DNA of 64,000 bases, taken from the NCBI GenBank assembly GCA_016935755.1, contig JAFGQI010000057.1:1-64000 (forward strand), in the 5' to 3' direction. Source of the stretch: Anaerolineales bacterium. GTDB lineage: Bacteria; Chloroflexota; Anaerolineae; Anaerolineales; UBA4823. Shown here one piece after another: positions 1 to 8,049 of this stretch; position 1 is the first letter of the stretch, and every line of letters begins with the position of its first letter. A program made the position numbers and the translations under genes. The notes below the pieces were generated by a model. That model had not been told where the DNA came from, ran no database searches, and was given only the letters and a program-made list of their open reading frames with translations.

Positions 1-957
1 CGGGGCAGTCACCGGCAGGCCCATCCGGTTCAGCGCAGAGACGATCACATCTCGGCGCTGGCGGTAAATTTCGTTCCTGTGAGTGATCCAACCCTGCTCG
101 CCGGTCATCGCCGCGGCAGCAGCCTGCAGCACCGGCAGGAAATGGGATGAATCGGCGTTGGTCTTGAGGGTGAAGAGAGTCTGGATCACCTGGGGACTGC
201 CCAGCAGCGCGCCCACTCGCCAGCCGGCCATATTATGCGATTTGGACAGGCTGTTGAACTCCACCCCCACCTGACGCGCTTCGGGGATCTGCAGCAGGCT
301 GGGAGCGCAATAGCCATCGAAGGTGACCTGGGCATAAGCCGCATCATGGCAGAGCAGCAGGTTGTGCTGGCGGGCGAACGCCACCGCCCGGGCAAAGAAA
401 TCCAGGCTAGCGGTCGCCCCGGTGGGGTTGTTGGGGTAATTGAGCCAGAGCATCTTGGCCCTCGCCAGCGCCTGCGGCGGGATGGCCTCAAAATCGGGTA
501 AATAGCCGCTCTCCGGCAGCAGCGGCATGGGATAAATATGCCCCCCGGCAAAGAGCGCGCCTCGGGTGTAGGTGACATAGCCAGGATCGGGCGCCAGGAC
601 GACGTCGCCCGGCTCAATATAGGCCTGGAGCAGGTGAAAGATGCCCTCCTTCGAGCCTAAGAGCGGCAGCACTTCCGCCTGCGGATCCAGCTCGATCTGG
701 TATAAGCGGCGGTACATCTCCGCCCAGGCCTGGCGCAGCGCCTGCGGGCCGCGGTGAGGCTGGTAGGCGTGCTGATGCGGACAGGAGGCGGCCTCCGTCA
801 GGGCCTGGATAATATGCGCCGGGGGCGGCAGGTCGGGAGAGCCTTCATCCAGCCGCACCACATCCAGCCCCTGCGCCTGCATGGCAGCCAGCCGCACGCT
901 CAGCACGGCAAAGAAATGCTGCGAGAGATGCTGCATGCGGGCGGCGGGAGAGATCAT
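1..957 (-). CDS. Class I/II PLP aminotransferase (DapL/AspC-like), 3' end cut by window edge
   Basis: A fold-type I aminotransferase; 319 codons are visible and the C-terminus lies beyond position 1. Translation shows a substrate-cofactor segment NYPNNPTGA, a CHDAAYAQ segment with the PLP-ring aspartate, and the Schiff-base lysine in SLSKSHNMAGWRVG. These signatures match LL-diaminopimelate/aspartate-type aminotransferases. The ATG at 955-957 overlaps the aroE stop as ATGA, so it is translationally coupled as the last visible gene of the aromatic operon. From context it may aminate prephenate or 4-hydroxyphenylpyruvate, completing Tyr/Phe synthesis. That substrate is inferred; a diaminopimelate role cannot be excluded from sequence alone. 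Confidence 0.85.
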   Translation of the reverse strand, partial: MISPAARMQHLSQHFFAVLSVRLAAMQAQGLDVVRLDEGSPDLPPPAHIIQALTEAASCPHQHAYQPHRGPQALRQAWAEMYRRLYQIELDPQAEVLPLLGSKEGIFHLLQAYIEPGDVVLAPDPGYVTYTRGALFAGGHIYPMPLLPESGYLPDFEAIPPQALARAKMLWLNYPNNPTGATASLDFFARAVAFARQHNLLLCHDAAYAQVTFDGYCAPSLLQIPEARQVGVEFNSLSKSHNMAGWRVGALLGSPQVIQTLFTLKTNADSSHFLPVLQAAAAAMTGEQGWITHRNEIYRQRRDVIVSALNRMGLPVTAP

Positions 958-1823
958 GCCGCCTGCTCCGTGATCGCCTGGCGCATGACCAGCCGGGATG
1001 GAGAACGGCCCGTCCAGCGTTCGAAGGACAGGGCCGCCTGCTCGACCAGCATTCCCAGGCCGTTGCTGGCTTTGCAGCCCGCCGCCCGGGCGCGCTGCAG
1101 CAAGACCGTCTGCGCCGGGTTGTAGACCAGATCATACACCAGGGCCTGCGGCAGGGGCAGCCCGGCGGGCCAGGGGCAATCCTGCACCTGAGGCCACATG
1201 CCCAGCGGCGTGGTATTGACCAGCAGATCTGGCTCGTTGTGCTGCAGAAAACCGTCCAGGGCGTTCTGCTCCAGTGGGATCGCCCCGGCTTCATCCTGAG
1301 CGCACAGGCGAGCGACCTGCCGGGCCTGATCCAGACGCCGCGCCGCCAGGCTCACCCGCCAACCCGCTTGAGCCAGACCGTAAGCCACCGCCCGCGCCGA
1401 TCCACCCGCCCCCAGCAGCAAGGCATGTGGAGCATGGGCAGCCGGGCGCTCCCACACCCCGCTCAGAAGCCCCGCCAGGTGGGCCAGAAAACCGGGCGCG
1501 TCGGTGTTATCACCCAACAATCCACTGGGGAGGTGGGAAATGGTATTGACCGCGCCGATGGCCTGGGCGGAGGGGGTCAGCTCATCCAGAAAGGGCATCA
1601 CCGCTTGTTTGTGCGGGATGGTCACATTCAAGCCGTCCATTTCGCCCTGGCGCATGCGCTGGAACAGTTCCGCCAGGGCTTGCTGCCAACCAGGCGAGAG
1701 CGGCAGCGGGTGCAGCTCATATTTGCCGCGCAGGCCGCAGTCCTGCAGAGCAGCCTGGTGCAAGCGAGGCGAATAGCTATGCGCAAGCGGGTAGCCGATA
1801 ATGCCCAGACAGAATGGCTTCAT
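954..1823 (-). CDS. aroE: Shikimate dehydrogenase (NADP+)
   Basis: 289 aa. Reduces 3-dehydroshikimate to shikimate in the cytoplasm. The N-terminal substrate domain carries the SYSPRLH serine motif, NVTIPHK with the catalytic lysine, and GAVNTI. The NADP-binding loop is GAGGSARAV near residue 140, and the C-terminal NGLGMLVEQAA helix closes the substrate site. Length is normal for the family. The ATG abuts the aroA stop codon directly and the stop overlaps the following aminotransferase start, so the genes are cotranslated. It belongs to the attenuated aromatic operon starting near 5681. Confidence 0.95.
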   Translation of the reverse strand: MKPFCLGIIGYPLAHSYSPRLHQAALQDCGLRGKYELHPLPLSPGWQQALAELFQRMRQGEMDGLNVTIPHKQAVMPFLDELTPSAQAIGAVNTISHLPSGLLGDNTDAPGFLAHLAGLLSGVWERPAAHAPHALLLGAGGSARAVAYGLAQAGWRVSLAARRLDQARQVARLCAQDEAGAIPLEQNALDGFLQHNEPDLLVNTTPLGMWPQVQDCPWPAGLPLPQALVYDLVYNPAQTVLLQRARAAGCKASNGLGMLVEQAALSFERWTGRSPSRLVMRQAITEQAA

Positions 1824-3206
1824 CTACTCACCATGCACATCTGCGCCCAGCGCCCGCAGTGTGGCGGCGAATTCGGGGTACGACTGGGTGATGATGCCCG
1901 CCCCGCCAACTACCACTTCCGCCTTGGCCGCCAGGCCCGCCGCCGCCAGCGCCATCGCCAGGCGGTGATCGCCATGCGAGTTCACCACCCCGCCGCTGAG
2001 AGGCAGACCGCCGCGAATGTGGAAGCCATCCGGCATCTCCTTGAAATCCACCCCCAGCCTGCCCAACTCCTGGCCCAGGGCGGTGATGCGGTCTGATTCC
2101 TTGAAGCGCAGCTCCTCCGCCTGGGAGACCACGGTCAGCCCTTCGGCGTAGGCCGCCGCCACGGCAAAAGCCGGGAATTCGTCGATCATGCGCACCACCA
2201 GCTCGCCCTTCACCTCCGCCCCGCGCAGCTGGCTATGCCGGACAATCATATCCCCCAGCGGCTCGCCGCTTTGCTCGCCGGTGGGCCGGATGACCAGATC
2301 GGCGCCCATCAGGCGCAGCGCTTCCAGCAGGCCGGTGCGGGTGGGGTTCAGCCCCACACGGCGCAAAATAAGCCGCGAACCGGGGGTGATCAGCGCCGCC
2401 ACGATCAGGAAAGCCGCGGCGGAGATATCGCCCGGCAGGCTGAGCTGCAGCGGTTGTAAGCGCTGCGGTGGGGTCAGCCGAGTGAGGTAGTACCTGTGCT
2501 GCTGCCCGACCTCCCCCATAAAGAGCCACTGCTCCTGGCTGTGCACCTCCACGCCCATCGCCCGCAGCATGCGCTCGGTGTGATCGCGGGAGGGGCCAGG
2601 CTCGCGCAGCACGGTCTCGCCATCCCCTGCCAGAGCCGCCAGCAGCAGGCAGGATTTCACCTGGGCGCTGGCAACAGACAGGGTGTGATCCAGGGCGCGC
2701 AGCGGGCGGGGCGACCTGCCGATGAGCAGCGGTGCGCCGCCATCGCTGGACTGGATCGGTACGCCCATCTGCGTCAGCGGCTCGACAATGCGGCCCATCG
2801 GCCTGCGGCGCAGGCCCGGCGACCCGTCCAGGGTGGCTGGGAGGCCCCAGGCAGCCAGAGCGCCAGCCAGCAGGCGCATACTGGTGGCGGAACTGCCGCA
2901 ATCAATCTGCGGCGCGCCCAGGCGGGCTCTGTCAGCCGCCGGCGCCAGCCCAAGACCCTGCACTCGCAGCCGCCTGCCCTGCAGCTGCCACTCCACTCCC
3001 AGCTTATTCAGCCCGTCCAGGATCGCCTGGGTCACCCCGGCAAGCAGAAAATTGTCCACCTGGCTCACACCTTCCGCCATAGCCCCCAGCAGAGCGGCGC
3101 GGTGCGAGAGCGATTTGTCTCCCGGCAGGCTCAGTTCGCCCTCGCCTGCCAGCTCGCCCGATAAGGGTTTTCCCGGGACAACCCGCAAAGCATCCACATC
3201 CGCCAT
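1824..3206 (-). CDS. aroA: 5-enolpyruvylshikimate-3-phosphate synthase
   Basis: 460 aa. Transfers enolpyruvyl from PEP to shikimate-3-phosphate. Family signatures are all present: GDKSLSHRA near residue 30, PSRDHTERML, PGDISAAAF, DEFPAFAVAAAYA, KESDRITALG and HGDHRLAMALA. The PEP-site loop reads DCGSSATSMR, so the position of E. coli Gly96 (NAGTAMR) holds alanine, as in glyphosate-tolerant class II enzymes such as CP4. The chosen ATG overlaps the tyrA stop as TGATG with AGGAGG eight bases upstream; a GTG one codon earlier is equally spaced and possible. Confidence 0.95.
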   Translation of the reverse strand: MADVDALRVVPGKPLSGELAGEGELSLPGDKSLSHRAALLGAMAEGVSQVDNFLLAGVTQAILDGLNKLGVEWQLQGRRLRVQGLGLAPAADRARLGAPQIDCGSSATSMRLLAGALAAWGLPATLDGSPGLRRRPMGRIVEPLTQMGVPIQSSDGGAPLLIGRSPRPLRALDHTLSVASAQVKSCLLLAALAGDGETVLREPGPSRDHTERMLRAMGVEVHSQEQWLFMGEVGQQHRYYLTRLTPPQRLQPLQLSLPGDISAAAFLIVAALITPGSRLILRRVGLNPTRTGLLEALRLMGADLVIRPTGEQSGEPLGDMIVRHSQLRGAEVKGELVVRMIDEFPAFAVAAAYAEGLTVVSQAEELRFKESDRITALGQELGRLGVDFKEMPDGFHIRGGLPLSGGVVNSHGDHRLAMALAAAGLAAKAEVVVGGAGIITQSYPEFAATLRALGADVHGE

Positions 3207-4072
3207 CACTCAGCCCTCCTTGATTCGACCAGCCACGCATACCGATCGGCCCCCTGGGATAAGTATAACTCCAATGCCCGCCAATCGCCATCCACCAGGC
3301 AGCCTTCCAGCCGGTCAAGCTGCTGGCGAAAAGATTGCAGGCTGGCGAGCAGGTTCTCCCGATTGGTAGCCAGCACATCCAGCATCATCGAGCGCGGCGT
3401 AGCAGCCAGGCGGGTCGTGCTGCGCAGACCAGGCCCCACCAGGGGCTGCGCCTCGGGCGGGGTGGCTTGCGCCAGGGCGTTTGCCAGCAGGTAAGGCAGG
3501 TGGCTGGTGGCAGCCACCCAGCGATCGTGGGTCTCTGCCTCCATCCAAAGCGGATGAGCGCCAACCACGCTGACCAGCTGCTCTGCCAGGCTGCGGGCAG
3601 ATACCGATGAACGCGGCAGCGCCGTGAGAGCAAACACCGCACCTTGATACAGCGCCGCGTCAGCGTTGTGGAGCGAACCTCGCTCTTTGCCGCACATCGG
3701 GTGCCCACCCACCGGATCGAAGCGCTCCGGCAGGGTCTGCATGGTGTGCACAATGGCAGACTTGGTTGAGCCAAGATCGAGCACGACCGCTGCGCCTGGA
3801 TGAAGCACTGGTAAATCCTGCAGAAGCTGGATGATGGCGCCCACCGGCGCAGCCAGCACCACCAGGTTGGCCTGGGGCAGCAGCGCGCCAGGCTCCGCGC
3901 TAACCTGATCTACAACCTGCCTCTCCAGGGCCGCCTGGCAGGTCTCCGCATCCGGGTCGACCCCCAGCATGCTGGCGCAGCGCCCGCGCAGCGCCAGCGC
4001 CAGCGACCCACCCATCAGCCCCAGGCCCAGGATCGCCACCGTCGAGGCAGACAGCGAGTCAGTGGGCGGCAT
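3206..4072 (-). CDS. tyrA: Prephenate dehydrogenase
   Basis: 288 aa. Oxidatively decarboxylates prephenate to 4-hydroxyphenylpyruvate, the committed step to tyrosine. The Rossmann motif [15 protein letters not shown] begins near residue 16, the VLDLGSTK segment follows, and [12 protein letters not shown] carries the conserved active-site histidine. The C-terminal dimerisation helices are present; no ACT domain is fused. It overlaps the DAHP synthase gene by 14 bases and aroA by one base, so it sits inside a coupled operon. Its product, tyrosine, is the amino acid sensed by the upstream leader peptide. Confidence 0.93.
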   Translation of the reverse strand: MPPTDSLSASTVAILGLGLMGGSLALALRGRCASMLGVDPDAETCQAALERQVVDQVSAEPGALLPQANLVVLAAPVGAIIQLLQDLPVLHPGAAVVLDLGSTKSAIVHTMQTLPERFDPVGGHPMCGKERGSLHNADAALYQGAVFALTALPRSSVSARSLAEQLVSVVGAHPLWMEAETHDRWVAATSHLPYLLANALAQATPPEAQPLVGPGLRSTTRLAATPRSMMLDVLATNRENLLASLQSFRQQLDRLEGCLVDGDWRALELYLSQGADRYAWLVESRRAE

Positions 4073-5114
4073 GGCTCTGATCCGATGGGGCGGAGTGCTT
4101 CGCCAGGCTGCGCCCTACTGCTTCCGCGATCGCACCCACCTGGCGCACCAGCTCGGCGAAGCGCTCCGGCTTGAGCGACTGGCCGCCGTCCGACATGGCT
4201 TCGTCTGGACGCACATGCACCTCCACGATCAGACCATCTGCCCCAGCCGCCACCGCCGCCCGGGCGACCGAGGTGACATAGCTCCAGTTGCCTGTGCTGT
4301 GGCTGGGATCCAGAATCACCGGCAGGTGGGTCATCTCCTTCAGCACCGGGATGGCGTTGATATCGGTGGTGTTGCGCGTGCTGGTCTCGAAGGTGCGGAT
4401 GCCGCGCTCGCACAGGATCACCCGGCGGTTGCCATGCGACAGGATGTACTCTGCCGCCATGAGCAGTTCCTCCACCGTGGCGCTCATGCCGCGCTTGAGC
4501 AGCACGGGGTGCTGGCTCTCGCCCACGGCATGCAGCAGGGCGTAGTTCTGCATGTTGCGCGCCCCAATCTGCAAGACATCCACATAGCGGGTCATCAAGG
4601 CAATCTGCTCTTCGCGCATCACCTCGGTGACGATGGGCAGGCCGGTTTGCTGGCGCGCCTCCACCAGCAGTTCCAGCCCTTCCTCCCCCAGGCCCTGGAA
4701 GGAATAGGGCGAAGTGCGCGGTTTGAAGACGCCGCCGCGCAGAGCATGCGCGCCGGCTTCACGCACGGCGTGGGCAGTCTCCAACAGCTGGCTGCGGTTC
4801 TCCACCGAACACGGCCCGGCGATCAGCACCACGCCAGCCCCGCCGACCTGCACACCGTTCAGGGGGAAGGTGGAGTTCTGCGGGCGGAACTCGCGCGAGG
4901 CCAGCTTATAGGGGCGCGAGATCGGCAGGACGCGATCGACGCCCGACATGAGCATGAACTGATCTTTGTATACCGGGCGGCCATCACCGATGGCGCCAAT
5001 GACGGTGCGTTCTTCGCCGGTCGAGATATGGGCGCGCAGGCCCATGCCCTCGACCCGCTCCACCACCGCCGTAATTTCCCTGGCAGTGGCGTCCGTGCGC
5101 ATGATGATCATCAT
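4059..5114 (-). CDS. aroF: 3-deoxy-7-phosphoheptulonate (DAHP) synthase, type I-beta
   Basis: 351 aa. Condenses PEP and erythrose-4-phosphate, the first step of the shikimate pathway. Residues 1-70 form the ferredoxin-like regulatory domain known from Thermotoga-type enzymes; the TIM barrel follows with [31 protein letters not shown] and [10 protein letters not shown]. The start was set at the first ATG of ATGATG, five bases after AGGAGG; an in-frame start seven codons earlier is less likely. The regulatory domain suggests end-product inhibition on top of the transcriptional attenuation. The gene symbol is generic for this enzyme type. Confidence 0.93.
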   Translation of the reverse strand: MMIIMRTDATAREITAVVERVEGMGLRAHISTGEERTVIGAIGDGRPVYKDQFMLMSGVDRVLPISRPYKLASREFRPQNSTFPLNGVQVGGAGVVLIAGPCSVENRSQLLETAHAVREAGAHALRGGVFKPRTSPYSFQGLGEEGLELLVEARQQTGLPIVTEVMREEQIALMTRYVDVLQIGARNMQNYALLHAVGESQHPVLLKRGMSATVEELLMAAEYILSHGNRRVILCERGIRTFETSTRNTTDINAIPVLKEMTHLPVILDPSHSTGNWSYVTSVARAAVAAGADGLIVEVHVRPDEAMSDGGQSLKPERFAELVRQVGAIAEAVGRSLAKHSAPSDQSHAAH

Positions 5115-5155
5115 ATCAGCCTCCTGGCTGAACAACGTTTAAGGACAAACCATGT

Positions 5156-5521
5156 TCAGCTTGATAAATCTGGCCTCAAGCTGGCAGCCTGGCCCAGGTA
5201 GACATGGCGGACAGCGGATTGAGGCAGTTCAGTGTTCCACAGCAGCAACACCCGGATGCAGCGCTCCAGGCTGCCCGGCACGGGGATCTCCTGGGCGCAG
5301 ATCAGCGGGACTTCGCTCCAGCCCAGGGCGCGCGCCGCCGCGGCGGGGTGCGCCGCGCTCAGGTCAGGGGTGAGGGTAAAGAAGGCCGCCGCCAGGTCGC
5401 CGGTCTGCAGGCCGGGGTTGGCGGCAAGCATGGCCTGCAGCAGGAGGCGGGTGGCCTCCAGGATAGCTTGCGGGGTATCGCTTTCGGCGGCGTTTGCACC
5501 GCGCACTCCTCGGACGGGCAT
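5156..5521 (-). CDS. aroH: Chorismate mutase, monofunctional AroH type
   Basis: 121 aa, close to the size of Bacillus AroH. Converts chorismate to prephenate. RGVRGA at the N-terminus, the glutamate of CAQEI, CIRVLL, RHVYLG and LRPDLS supply the Arg7/Glu78/Arg90/Tyr108/Arg116 set of the trimeric AroH fold. The frame stays open far upstream, but the homologous part starts at the ATG at 5521, which has AAGGAG seven bases ahead. It is the first structural gene after the attenuator, 41 bases upstream of the DAHP synthase start. Confidence 0.92.
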   Translation of the reverse strand: MPVRGVRGANAAESDTPQAILEATRLLLQAMLAANPGLQTGDLAAAFFTLTPDLSAAHPAAAARALGWSEVPLICAQEIPVPGSLERCIRVLLLWNTELPQSAVRHVYLGQAASLRPDLSS

Positions 5522-5538
5522 GGCTGCTCCTTGGGCAG

Positions 5539-5570
5539 AAAACAAAAAACGCGAGACCGTTGGTCTCGCG
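5539..5570 (-). terminator. Intrinsic terminator acting as attenuator of the aro operon
   Basis: A perfect 9-bp stem (CGCGAGACC and GGTCTCGCG) with a three-base loop is followed by TTTTTTGTTTT. It lies between the leader peptide stop and the first structural gene, 17 bases before the aroH start. A terminator placed inside an operon leader is the hallmark of attenuation. Bases 5555-5563, covering the loop and parts of both arms, can instead pair with 5609-5617. Confidence 0.9.
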
Positions 5571-5633
5571 CCTGGGGTTGATCTGCTGCTCTCGCCCGCT
5601 ATGCTGCGCCAACGGCCATCTTGTGGAGGCCGT
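5555..5633 (-). promoter_or_regulatory. Alternative pause (1:2) and antiterminator (2:3) structures
   Basis: Segment 1 (ACGGCC, 5628-5633) pairs perfectly with GGCCGT (5612-5617) to give a pause hairpin right after the Tyr codons. Segment 2 (GGCCGTTGG, 5609-5617) also pairs over nine bases, with one G-U, to segment 3 (CCAACGGTC, 5555-5563) inside the terminator. A ribosome stalled on the Tyr codons hides segment 1 and frees segment 2 for segment 3, blocking termination. A ribosome reaching the stop codon covers or nears segment 2 and lets the terminator form. The pairings are seen; the mechanism is inferred from the trp/phe paradigm. Confidence 0.85.
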
Positions 5634-5676
5634 AATAATAATAGCGAGTATAGGAGAACGAGCAGAGACGGTTCAT
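5599..5676 (-). CDS. Tyrosine-rich leader peptide of the aro operon
   Basis: 25 codons from ATG at 5676 to TAG at 5599-5601, too short for normal gene calling. The peptide contains SFSYTRYYYYG: five Tyr codons, four of them consecutive (codons 12-15, 5632-5643), and one Phe. There is no Shine-Dalgarno sequence, and the predicted transcript starts only about five bases upstream, so it would be translated from an almost leaderless message. The Tyr run ends exactly at segment 1 of the RNA structures. It should act as a sensor of charged tRNA-Tyr. Confidence 0.85.
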   Translation of the reverse strand: MNRLCSFSYTRYYYYGLHKMAVGAA

Positions 5677-5687
5677 AGATGGGAGTG

Positions 5688-5716
5688 AGTGTAACTGAGC
5701 CAGGCCGATTCGTCAA
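5688..5716 (-). promoter_or_regulatory. Promoter of the aro operon
   Basis: TTGACG (5711-5716), a 17-base spacer and TACACT (5688-5693) form a near-consensus sigma-70-type promoter. The start site is expected around 5681, about five bases before the leader peptide ATG. Confidence 0.8.
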
Positions 5717-5978
5717 GAGGAGAGTTTTATACTCACGCGCTGCCCAGACCTCCACATCCCCACCCTGCTGCCAAAACCCGGTGTATTCCTGCATTAACAA
5801 ACAGCTGCGCTGATGATCAGGATTACGGTTATTTTCGCACCAAACCATCCTGCACCAGGCGCGGTATCCGCACCTCCTGCAAGGTGCACTGCCCCTCCGG
5901 CACGTGTAATGCTGCAACTTTTCCCGCCCTGGCCTGTATTCTTCTCTAGAGAAACCACAAACTCAAGAAAGGAACCCT
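5717..5978. other. Non-coding stretch between divergent units
   Basis: No convincing gene on either strand. One 12-bp perfect palindrome, TTCTCTAGAGAA at 5942-5953, lies 25 bases before the plus-strand gene and could be an operator. I see no good -35/-10 pair for that gene. Confidence 0.5.
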
Positions 5979-6521
5979 ATGATGGCTGATATTACCGCCG
6001 TTTTCGGCGTCCTGCTGTTCCTGGGCCTCAGCTACCCGGCCCTGCTCCTGTTCTGGCAGCTGCTCTACCCCGGCGCGACTGAGCGCGCCCGCCTGCGCCT
6101 GCAAACCTCCGCTAAAGCCTGCTTCGGGCTGGGGCTGGCGCTCCTGCTGATCACCCTGCTCCCGGCAGTCTTCTTCCTGTCCCTACCGGCCGGAGCCGCC
6201 AAGCTGATTGGCTGGGTCTTAATCGGCCTGATCCTGGCCTTCAGCAGCCTGGGCGCGGCCGGGCTGTCCAGCCGGATCGGCGCGGCGCTGAACGACAAAA
6301 TGGGCGGGCGGCTGAGCGAGGCAGGCGCCTTCCTGCGCGGCGCGCTGACCCTGGAACTGGCCTCGGCCCTGCCCCTGCTGGGCTGGCTGCTGATCCTGCC
6401 CCTGGCCACGGTCACCACCCTGGGCGCGGCCGCCTTTGCCATCCTGCGCTGGATGCCCGCACCGGCCAGGCTTGCCGCCCAGCCGGTGGACGCCGGGCTG
6501 GAGCCCGGAGCCGCTTCCTGA
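5979..6521 (+). CDS. Hypothetical four-helix membrane protein
   Basis: 180 aa with four hydrophobic segments, roughly residues 8-28, 48-70, 76-95 and 122-155, and a short soluble C-terminus. No family was recognised. AAAGGAA precedes the first of two adjacent ATGs. Its stop overlaps the start of the DUF1800 gene by one base (TGATG), so the three genes to 9303 look like one unit. It may be a membrane partner of the exported proteins, but nothing in the sequence shows a function. Confidence 0.65.
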   Translation: MMADITAVFGVLLFLGLSYPALLLFWQLLYPGATERARLRLQTSAKACFGLGLALLLITLLPAVFFLSLPAGAAKLIGWVLIGLILAFSSLGAAGLSSRIGAALNDKMGGRLSEAGAFLRGALTLELASALPLLGWLLILPLATVTTLGAAAFAILRWMPAPARLAAQPVDAGLEPGAAS

Positions 6522-8032
6522 TGCTCTCGCGGCGCCAATTTCTGCACCTGTCAGCCCTGCTGGCAGGGGGCGCGGCGCTGCAAGCCTGCTCCCCACTCGT
6601 CCGGCGGCTGGCAGACCCGGCCCTGCCGCTCGAGCAGCTGGGCGAATTGGCCGCCTCCCCCAGCCCGGCCCACTTCCAGGCCCTCAACCGGCTGACCTTC
6701 GGTCCGCGCCCAGAAGAGCGCCTGCGGGTCAAGCAGATCGGTCTGCCAGCCTGGATCGAGGAGCAGCTGGCTCCCGAAGCTCTCGACGACCTGCCCTGCC
6801 AACTGCGCCTGCGCGCCCTGGACACCCTCGCCCTGGAGGCCAGCGACCTGGCTGACCGCAGCGATAAGCTGTTCGACAACCTGGATCGCCAGACCGTCCC
6901 CGGCGAGCTGCGCCAGGCCGCCCTGATCCGACAGGTGTACAGCCGCCGCCAGCTCTACGAGCTGATGGTCGATTTCTGGAGCGACCACTTCAACATCAGC
7001 GTGGACAAGGGCGACTGCTTCTTCCTCAAGACCGTGGACGATCGGCAGGTGATCCGCCCGCATGCCCTGGGCAATTTTGGCGACCTGCTGTGGGCCTCTG
7101 CCCATTCGCCCGCCATGCTGCACTACCTCGACAACCAGGCCAACCAGCGCGGCGCGCCTAACGAGAACTACGCCCGCGAGATCATGGAGCTGCACACCCT
7201 GGGTGTGGACGGCGGCTACAGCCAGCAGGATGTGATGGAACTGGCGCGCTGCTTGACCGGCTGGACGATCAAGGATCATTTCTGGCGCGGCGAGTTCGTC
7301 TTCAAGCCCGCTCTGCACGATCCTGGCAGCAAAAAAGTGCTGGGGATGGAGATCATGCCCACCGGGCAGGGGGAAGTGGAGCAGGTGATCGAGGCTCTGG
7401 CCCGTCACCCATCCACCGCTCTGCACCTGGCCCGCAAGCTCAGCCGCCGCTTCCTGGGCGACGAACCTACCAGCGTCTCCTCCAACCAGGAACTGACCCA
7501 GCGCGCCGCCAGGGCCTTCCTGGACAGCCACGGCCAGATCGCCGCCCTGCTGCGGGTGATCCTGTTGGACGGCCTGGCGCAGGCCCAGCCCACCTTCAAG
7601 CGCCCGAACCACTTTATCTGCTCAGCGCTGCGCATGCTGGGGGCGGATACCGACGGCAGTCAGCCCCTCCAGGAGCACCTCGCCAGCATGGGTCAGTCCT
7701 ACTTCAGCTGGCCTACGCCGGACGGCTACCCGGACAGTTCATCCGCCTGGATGGGCAACCTGATGCCGCGCTGGCGCTTCGCATTTGCCCTGGTGAATGG
7801 CGGGATCAAGGGCACTCGGCTCGACCTGCAAAGTCTGGCAGCGCCCCTGCAGGACCTGCTGCCCGCCGCGCAGGCCGATTGGCTCAGCCTCCTGCTGCTG
7901 GGTCATCCGCTGGAAGCGGCCTGCAGAACGCAGCTGCTTGCCAGCCTGCAGGCCGCGGGCGCGCAGCAGGATGACCTACCCGCCCTGCTGACAGTCGGCC
8001 TGCTGTCCAGCCCGGATTTCCAATGGCGCTGA
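6521..8032 (+). CDS. DUF1800 family protein with Tat/lipoprotein signal
   Basis: 503 aa. The N-terminus has SRRQFLHLSALLAGG followed by ALQAC, a twin-arginine signal with a lipobox, so the protein is probably exported folded and lipid-anchored. The body matches DUF1800: LNRLTFGPRPEE, MVDFWSDHFNI, NENYAREIMELHTLGVDGGYSQ and LARCLTGWTI. DUF1800 proteins are nearly always encoded beside DUF1501 proteins, as here; their biochemical role is not established. The start overlaps the previous stop. Confidence 0.88.
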   Translation: MLSRRQFLHLSALLAGGAALQACSPLVRRLADPALPLEQLGELAASPSPAHFQALNRLTFGPRPEERLRVKQIGLPAWIEEQLAPEALDDLPCQLRLRALDTLALEASDLADRSDKLFDNLDRQTVPGELRQAALIRQVYSRRQLYELMVDFWSDHFNISVDKGDCFFLKTVDDRQVIRPHALGNFGDLLWASAHSPAMLHYLDNQANQRGAPNENYAREIMELHTLGVDGGYSQQDVMELARCLTGWTIKDHFWRGEFVFKPALHDPGSKKVLGMEIMPTGQGEVEQVIEALARHPSTALHLARKLSRRFLGDEPTSVSSNQELTQRAARAFLDSHGQIAALLRVILLDGLAQAQPTFKRPNHFICSALRMLGADTDGSQPLQEHLASMGQSYFSWPTPDGYPDSSSAWMGNLMPRWRFAFALVNGGIKGTRLDLQSLAAPLQDLLPAAQADWLSLLLLGHPLEAACRTQLLASLQAAGAQQDDLPALLTVGLLSSPDFQWR

Positions 8033-8049
8033 ACCCACGGAGCACTCTG

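Noticed and set aside
2233-2901. Long arginine-rich antisense and out-of-frame ORFs throughout the GC-rich genes
   Set aside because: They overlap well-supported genes, have shadow-type composition (Arg/Pro/Ala) and no recognisable domains.
5539-5716. T-box riboswitch upstream of the aro genes
   Set aside because: No T-box consensus (TGGNACC) or specifier stem was seen, and the leader is too short; the Tyr-rich peptide and 1:2/2:3 pairings explain the terminator.
5522-5917. In-frame 132-codon extension upstream of chorismate mutase
   Set aside because: Homology and the AAGGAG site begin at 5521; the extension runs through the promoter, leader peptide and terminator and is composition-driven open frame.
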